Below are positions 7,382-11,570 of a stretch of 11,570 nucleotides of DNA, piece by piece. The stretch is from Tethybacter castelli (GTDB lineage Bacteria > Pseudomonadota > Gammaproteobacteria > Tethybacterales > Tethybacteraceae). A program made the translations under genes and the position numbers. Under the pieces are notes generated by a model, which saw only the letters and a program-made list of their open reading frames with translations, was not told the origin of the DNA and did not search any database. The number at the start of each line of letters is the position of its first letter. The stretch's first letter is position 1. The DNA is taken from the NCBI GenBank assembly GCA_036679665.1, contig JAZHEJ010000016.1, forward strand, positions 1-11,570, given 5' to 3'.

Positions 7382-7867
7382 TTACTCGGTGTAGGAAACC
7401 GAAATAATTTCGTATTCGATAATGCCCGCTGGTGCTGAGACTTCGATAATGTCGCCGGCCACTTTGCCGACGATTTCTTTGCCTAGCGGTGATTCGATGG
7501 ATAGGTAGCCTTTGGCGCCTTCAGCCTCATAACTGCTAACTAGCCGATAGCGTTGTTGTTCTTTCTCCGAAGACATCACTAAGGTTACATATGAACCGAA
7601 CACGCTACGTCCATTGCTGGTTTCAGGATCGGGTTCAAATACTTCAGCCTGACTGAGAATGGAGCTAAGGTGGTTGATGCGATTGACGATTGAGGCCTTG
7701 CGTTCCTTGGCGGCGTGATATTCGGCGTTTTCGGACAAATCGCCGTGGCTGCGAGCTTCAGCTAGGCGACGCAGGATATCCGGCTGTTGAATGGTGACTA
7801 GCTCGTCATGTTCGCTACGCAGTCGCTTCATGCCTTCGTTGGTAAGTAGTACGCTACCGTTATTCAT
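7382..7867 (-). CDS. greA: Transcription elongation factor GreA
   Basis: Binds the secondary channel of RNA polymerase and stimulates cleavage of backtracked RNA, rescuing stalled complexes. The 161-residue protein has the usual N-terminal coiled-coil hairpin (about 1-77) with RLAEARSHGDLSENAEYHAAKE (34-55); Asp43 and Glu46 at the tip correspond to the acidic pair that holds the catalytic magnesium. The C-terminal FKBP-like domain has FGSYVTL, SIESPLGKEIVGK and GDIIEV followed by the typical EYEIISVSY ending. ATG 7867 comes two bases after the carB stop; carA-carB-greA order is common in proteobacteria. No clear ribosome binding site precedes it, so reinitiation after carB is likely. Confidence 0.96.
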   Translation of the reverse strand: MNNGSVLLTNEGMKRLRSEHDELVTIQQPDILRRLAEARSHGDLSENAEYHAAKERKASIVNRINHLSSILSQAEVFEPDPETSNGRSVFGSYVTLVMSSEKEQQRYRLVSSYEAEGAKGYLSIESPLGKEIVGKVAGDIIEVSAPAGIIEYEIISVSYTE

Positions 7868-7869
7868 GT

Positions 7870-10800
7870 TTAATGGTTCAGTAAGCGCAGACGCTGTTGT
7901 AAAGGTTCAAAGCTGTGACTTAGGCGATTAAGTTTCTCTTGGATCCCTTCGGCAATCACGGTTGCACTGTCGATAGTTGTAAAGTATAGCACTTGCTTGG
8001 TGAGTGCGGCGGAGCGAATATCCACCGAATCAAGCACTGCCTGAGTGGATGGAGTGACGGTATTGATAACCACTTTAATTTCACCGTCCTTGATGGCGTC
8101 GACCACGGTCGGCGGTTTTTCATTTACTTTGCGTACGGTGGTAACCGGAATTCCATCGCCGTGTTCAAGCAGAAAATCGGCGGTGCCGGCGGTGGCGGCG
8201 ATTGACATGCCGCAATCAGTCAAGGTTCGAGCTATCTTTACGGCGGCCGGCTTGTCGCGGTCGCGTACTGACATGAGTACCGTTCCTGCCATCGGAATCG
8301 GCAAAATTGATTCGGTGGCGCGCAAAAACGCGCTTGCAAAAGTTGAACCGCTACCCATGACTTCGCCGGTTGAGCGCATTTCCGGACCTAGCAAGGTGTC
8401 GGTGCCAGGCATTCGATCAAAAGGAAAAACCGCCTCCTTGACAAAAAACCCGGTGGGTGGTTTCGGAAGCTCACAACCTTGATTGGCCAGCGATTCACCG
8501 GCCATGCATAAAGCTCCTATCCGCGCGACCGGAAGGCCGGTCGCTTTGGAAATAAACGGTACCGTACGCGAGGCGCGCGGGTTGATTTCCAATACGTAAA
8601 TATCATCGTTTTGAATCGCAAACTGTATATTCAAAAGCCCGACTACGCCTAGTTCCAAGGCCATGCTTTTGGTCAGTTCGGTCAGCTCGGCGACGATTTG
8701 TGTGCTGATGGTGTGCGGTGGTAAAGCGCAAGATGAATCACCGGAATGAACACCGGCTTTTTCAATATGTTCCAATATTCCCGCGATGACAATACGTTCA
8801 CCGTCGCAGATCGCATCGACATCAACCTCAATCGCGTCATCAAGAAATTTATCCAGCAACAGACCTTGCTTTAGCATGGCGGGCGAGCATTTGCTCAGAT
8901 AGTTTCCAAGCTCTTTGCCCAACGATAGGCCTTGAGCGATATCGGTAAGAATCGCGTTATTAGGTTGTCTGAGCTTGAGTTTATTGAGCAACTTGCGGAA
9001 CTGATCGCGATCTTCGGCGCGGTCGATCGCGGCTACCGAAGTTCCAATGAGCGGGGCGCCGTTTTCTACCAGGCTGTGCGCCAATGCCAGCGGAGTTTGG
9101 CCTCCGTAGTGAACTATGATGCCGTGGGGTTTTTCCACCTTAATGATGTTAAGTACATTTTCAACGGTCAGCGGTTCGAAATACAGGCGGTCAGAAATGT
9201 CATAGTCGGTTGATACGGTTTCCGGGTTATTGTTAACCATGATGGTTTCAAATCCCTGCTCGCGCAAGGCGAGTGCGGCATGAATGCAACAGTAATCAAA
9301 TTCGATGCCTTGTCCGATTCGGTTTGGACCGGAGCCTAAGATCATGATTTTTTTTCGTGAAGTCGGTTCAGCTTCACAGTGCTCGCCGTAGGTCGAATAC
9401 ATATATGCGGTACTCGTCGGAAATTCAGCTGCGCAAGAATCGACGCGCTTGTAGTTTGCGGTTACATTCTGCTTAGTCCTGCAATTGCGAACTTCAGTCT
9501 CTGAACAAGCAAACACTTTGCTCAAAAACAAATCGCTAAAACCGGCGCGCTTTATCTGTTGCCAGCTGTCAGGGTTGATATCGGCAAGTTGCCGGGTGCG
9601 AAGCTCGGCTTCGCTTTTTACCAGATAGGCGATTTCATTGATAAACCATGGATCAATATTGCTGTGAGCATGGATGGTGGCCGTATCGGCTCCAAATCGG
9701 CAGGCATCCGCAACATGCAAAACACTATAAGGAATCTGTTCACGCAATTTAGTCAAGGCCTCGTCCAAGGTGGCGGATTGTTGGTCAAGGCCGGTATAGC
9801 CGGCTTCAAGTGAACAGATGGCTTTTTGCAACGATTCTTTAAAAGTGCGACCGATGGCCATTACTTCCCCGATTGATTTCATCTGGGTCCCAAGCCGAGG
9901 GCTGGTTTGCGGAAATTTGGCAAAATCAAATCGGGGGATTTTGGTTACCACATAATCGATGGTTGGTTCAAAAGATGCCGGCGTCTTGTTGGAGGTGATT
10001 TCATTGCGCAGTTCATCAAGGGTATAGCCCAATGCGAGTTTGGTTGAGATCTTGGCGATAGGAAAGCCGGTGGCTTTGGAAGCCAGGGCGGATGAACGCG
10101 ATACCCGCGGATTCATTTCGATAACCAATTGCCGCCCGGTTTTAGGATCAACCGCAAATTGAACATTAGCGCCGCCGGTGTCAACCCCGATCGCGCGGAT
10201 TACTTTGAACGCCGTATCGCGCATCAATTGATATTCTTTGTCAGTCAAAGTCAAAATTGGGGCGATCGTGATCGAGTCACCGGTGTGAATGCCGAGCGGG
10301 TCGGTGTTTTCAATCCCGCAAATCACGATACAGTTGTCATTGCGATCCCGCACTACTTCCAACTCGAATTCTTTCCATCCTTCCAGGCATTCTTCGATCA
10401 GTAAATTATTTACCGGCGACAGGTATAAGCCACGCGAGCAGATCTCGGAAAATTGCTCTTGGTTATAGGCAATGCCGCTACCGCTGCCGCCAAGCGTGAA
10501 GGAGGGACGGACAATCAACGGAAAACCGCCGAACTGCTCGACTAGTCCAAGCGCTTGTTCTAGCGTGGAGGCTTTGGATGAGCGGGCGGTGGCAACGCCG
10601 ATTTTGGTCATCAAATCACGAAATTCCTCGCGGTCTTCCGCGGCGCGTATCGCGCTGAATTCAGCGCCGATAACTTTAGTTCCGTATTTGGCAAGGATGC
10701 CTTGACGGTGCATATCCGATACACAATTCAATGCGGTTTGACCGCCCATGGTCGGCAAGATCGCATCCACTTGTTCTTTAGCGAGAATCTCGGCCGCCAC

Positions 10801-11016
10801 TTCAGGGGTAACCGGCTCGATGTATGTCGCATCGGCCATTTGCGGATCGGTCATGATGGTGGCCGGATTGGAATTGAGCAGTACGATCCGTATTCCTTCT
10901 TCGCGTAAAGCTCGACACGCTTGTGATCCGGAATAGTCAAATTCACAGGCCTGGCCGATGACGATCGGTCCGGCACCGAGCAGCAACACGCTGTCGATAT
11001 CAGTGCGAAGCGGCAT
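7870..11016 (-). CDS. carB: Carbamoyl-phosphate synthase large chain, internal deletion
   Basis: Makes carbamoyl phosphate from bicarbonate, two ATP and ammonia supplied by CarA, for arginine and pyrimidine synthesis. The N-terminal half is complete: pre-ATP-grasp GAGPIVIGQACEFDYSG (14-30), MGGQTALN (90-97), ATP-grasp loop VRPSFTLGGSGSGIAYN (169-185) and EMNPRVSRSSALASKATGFP. The second half has GSGPNRIGQGIEFDYCC, YGGQTPL, KFLDDAIEVDVDAICDGE, EINPRASRTVPF and the C-terminal MGS-like regulatory domain with GTADFLLEHG. However, after GKELG (700-704) the text runs straight into NYLSKCSPAMLKQGLLLDKFLDD. The segment that should hold [20 protein letters not shown] is absent: about 26 residues, in frame. 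The length, 1048, plus 26 equals the usual 1073-1074. Losing the ATP loop of the carbamate-phosphorylating site should abolish carbamoyl phosphate synthesis, unless the gap is a sequence error. ATG 11016 overlaps the carA end by 17 bp. Confidence 0.95.
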   Translation of the reverse strand: MPLRTDIDSVLLLGAGPIVIGQACEFDYSGSQACRALREEGIRIVLLNSNPATIMTDPQMADATYIEPVTPEVAAEILAKEQVDAILPTMGGQTALNCVSDMHRQGILAKYGTKVIGAEFSAIRAAEDREEFRDLMTKIGVATARSSKASTLEQALGLVEQFGGFPLIVRPSFTLGGSGSGIAYNQEQFSEICSRGLYLSPVNNLLIEECLEGWKEFELEVVRDRNDNCIVICGIENTDPLGIHTGDSITIAPILTLTDKEYQLMRDTAFKVIRAIGVDTGGANVQFAVDPKTGRQLVIEMNPRVSRSSALASKATGFPIAKISTKLALGYTLDELRNEITSNKTPASFEPTIDYVVTKIPRFDFAKFPQTSPRLGTQMKSIGEVMAIGRTFKESLQKAICSLEAGYTGLDQQSATLDEALTKLREQIPYSVLHVADACRFGADTATIHAHSNIDPWFINEIAYLVKSEAELRTRQLADINPDSWQQIKRAGFSDLFLSKVFACSETEVRNCRTKQNVTANYKRVDSCAAEFPTSTAYMYSTYGEHCEAEPTSRKKIMILGSGPNRIGQGIEFDYCCIHAALALREQGFETIMVNNNPETVSTDYDISDRLYFEPLTVENVLNIIKVEKPHGIIVHYGGQTPLALAHSLVENGAPLIGTSVAAIDRAEDRDQFRKLLNKLKLRQPNNAILTDIAQGLSLGKELGNYLSKCSPAMLKQGLLLDKFLDDAIEVDVDAICDGERIVIAGILEHIEKAGVHSGDSSCALPPHTISTQIVAELTELTKSMALELGVVGLLNIQFAIQNDDIYVLEINPRASRTVPFISKATGLPVARIGALCMAGESLANQGCELPKPPTGFFVKEAVFPFDRMPGTDTLLGPEMRSTGEVMGSGSTFASAFLRATESILPIPMAGTVLMSVRDRDKPAAVKIARTLTDCGMSIAATAGTADFLLEHGDGIPVTTVRKVNEKPPTVVDAIKDGEIKVVINTVTPSTQAVLDSVDIRSAALTKQVLYFTTIDSATVIAEGIQEKLNRLSHSFEPLQQRLRLLNH

Positions 11017-11497
11017 AACTGTGGACTAGTTTGGTGAAGCGATCAAATATCATCGTCATTTCATGAGGCCCAGGGCTCGCTTCAGGGTGTCCTTGAAAGC
11101 TCAACACAGGTTTGCTCTTGTGCCGTAGTCCTTGAATGGAATCGTCAAACAAAGAAACATGGGTTATCTCTAAACTGTCCGGAAGCTGTTTTGAGGTAAT
11201 CGCGAAGCCGTGATTTTGGCTGGTTATAAATACTTGACCGGATGTTTTGTCTAGTACCGGATGGTTGGCGCCGTGATGTCCAAACTTCATTTTGACGCTG
11301 CGCGCCCCACATGCGATGCCGATTACCTGATGCCCCAAACAAATACCTAGCAACGGCAATTCGTGCTGGATAATTTCTCGCACAAGGTCGATAGCTTTGG
11401 TCAGCGGAGCAGGATCACCGGGGCCGTTGGAAATGACCAGCCCGGAAAAATTAGCGGCGATTTGTTCCACGTTGCTCGAATATGGAAGAACTTCCAC
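11000..11497 (-). CDS. carA: Carbamoyl-phosphate synthase small chain, 5' part lost
   Basis: Glutaminase subunit that feeds ammonia to CarB. Only the C-terminal class I glutamine amidotransferase domain is present: ISNGPGDPAPL (22-32), the nucleophile elbow GICLGHQ (51-57, Cys53), and FQGHPEASPGP (134-144, His137 and Glu139), numbered in the visible 165 residues. A full CarA has about 380 residues, so roughly 210 N-terminal residues are missing. The first visible codon, GTG at 11497, corresponds to a valine inside normal CarA (the VEVLPY strand) and is not a real start. Upstream of it the DNA is a copy of the gene's own 11307-11383 region, in another reading frame, with a TAA a few codons before the GTG. 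The break coincides with the 77-bp repeat at the window end and is probably artificial. The stop overlaps carB by 17 bp. Confidence 0.93.
   Translation of the reverse strand: MEVLPYSSNVEQIAANFSGLVISNGPGDPAPLTKAIDLVREIIQHELPLLGICLGHQVIGIACGARSVKMKFGHHGANHPVLDKTSGQVFITSQNHGFAITSKQLPDSLEITHVSLFDDSIQGLRHKSKPVLSFQGHPEASPGPHEMTMIFDRFTKLVHSYAASH
11307..11383. repeat. 77-bp exact direct repeat, copy 1 (inside carA)
   Basis: This copy encodes carA residues VREIIQHELPLLGICLGHQV and on, including the catalytic cysteine, and reads normally in frame. It is the native copy. The same 77 bases recur at 11494-11570, starting 187 bp further on. Confidence 0.97.
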
Positions 11498-11570
11498 ATG
11501 CGATGCCGATTACCTGATGCCCCAAACAAATACCTAGCAACGGCAATTCGTGCTGGATAATTTCTCGCAC
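11494..11570. repeat. 77-bp exact direct repeat, copy 2 (window end)
   Basis: Bases 11494-11570 are identical to 11307-11383 in the same orientation. The base before each copy differs (T at 11493, C at 11306), and copy 2 ends exactly at the window end. It is out of frame with the carA text it abuts and carries no gene of its own. It looks like a contig-end artefact and not a biological repeat. Confidence 0.95.

Noticed and set aside
8045..8482. A 145-codon open frame on the + strand inside carB
   Set aside because: Antisense to conserved carB text with no family resemblance; a shadow frame.
1..11570. Search for CRISPR arrays, tRNA or rRNA genes, insertion sequences and phage or defence genes
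   Set aside because: No periodic repeats, tRNA-like folds, transposase motifs or terminal inverted repeats were seen; nearly every base lies in a recognised gene.

Overview
The window looks like ordinary chromosomal housekeeping DNA from a Gram-negative proteobacterium, most likely beta or gamma. The grounds are an AmpG-type muropeptide permease, a proteobacterial-style CarA/CarB pair followed directly by greA, a type I AroD and a MidA/NDUFAF7-family methyltransferase. Base composition appears moderate and even. I see no tRNA, rRNA, CRISPR array, insertion sequence or phage gene. I cannot name the genus.

Left part (1-3351, + strand): argB, missing its N-terminus at the window edge; then an ampG-like transporter; then cysE (serine acetyltransferase, EpsC type). 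A TATAAT box lies just after argB. A better promoter (TTCACA, 17 bp, TATATT) lies just before cysE, next to an 8-bp dyad. The cysE promoter sits so close to the first ATG that a start 126 bp downstream, which has a good ribosome binding site, deserves thought.

Right part (3403-11570, - strand): seven tightly packed co-directional genes, read from right to left as carA, carB, greA, yggT, pepA, aroD, midA. Spacings are a 17-bp overlap, 2 bp, 16 bp, a 4-bp ATGA overlap, a 4-bp ATGA overlap and 26 bp, so this is almost certainly one operon. It joins carbamoyl phosphate synthesis (for arginine and pyrimidines, linking to argB on the left), transcript cleavage, an aminopeptidase, a shikimate-pathway enzyme and a methyltransferase. 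In E. coli PepA is also a repressor of carAB, so its presence in this operon is suggestive. The two strands converge at 3352-3402 with only weak dyads and no clear terminator.

I found no new biological system. The most notable signals are anomalies. (1) CarB lacks about 26 residues, in frame, exactly where the glycine-rich ATP loop of its second ATP-grasp domain should be. (2) The last 77 bases are an exact direct repeat of 11307-11383. They are joined to carA out of frame through a short microhomology, so the carA 5' part is lost. The second looks like an assembly or chimeric-molecule artefact at a contig end; the first may be a real mutation, a minority variant or another artefact. Both affect the same enzyme and should be checked against reads before any conclusion about auxotrophy.
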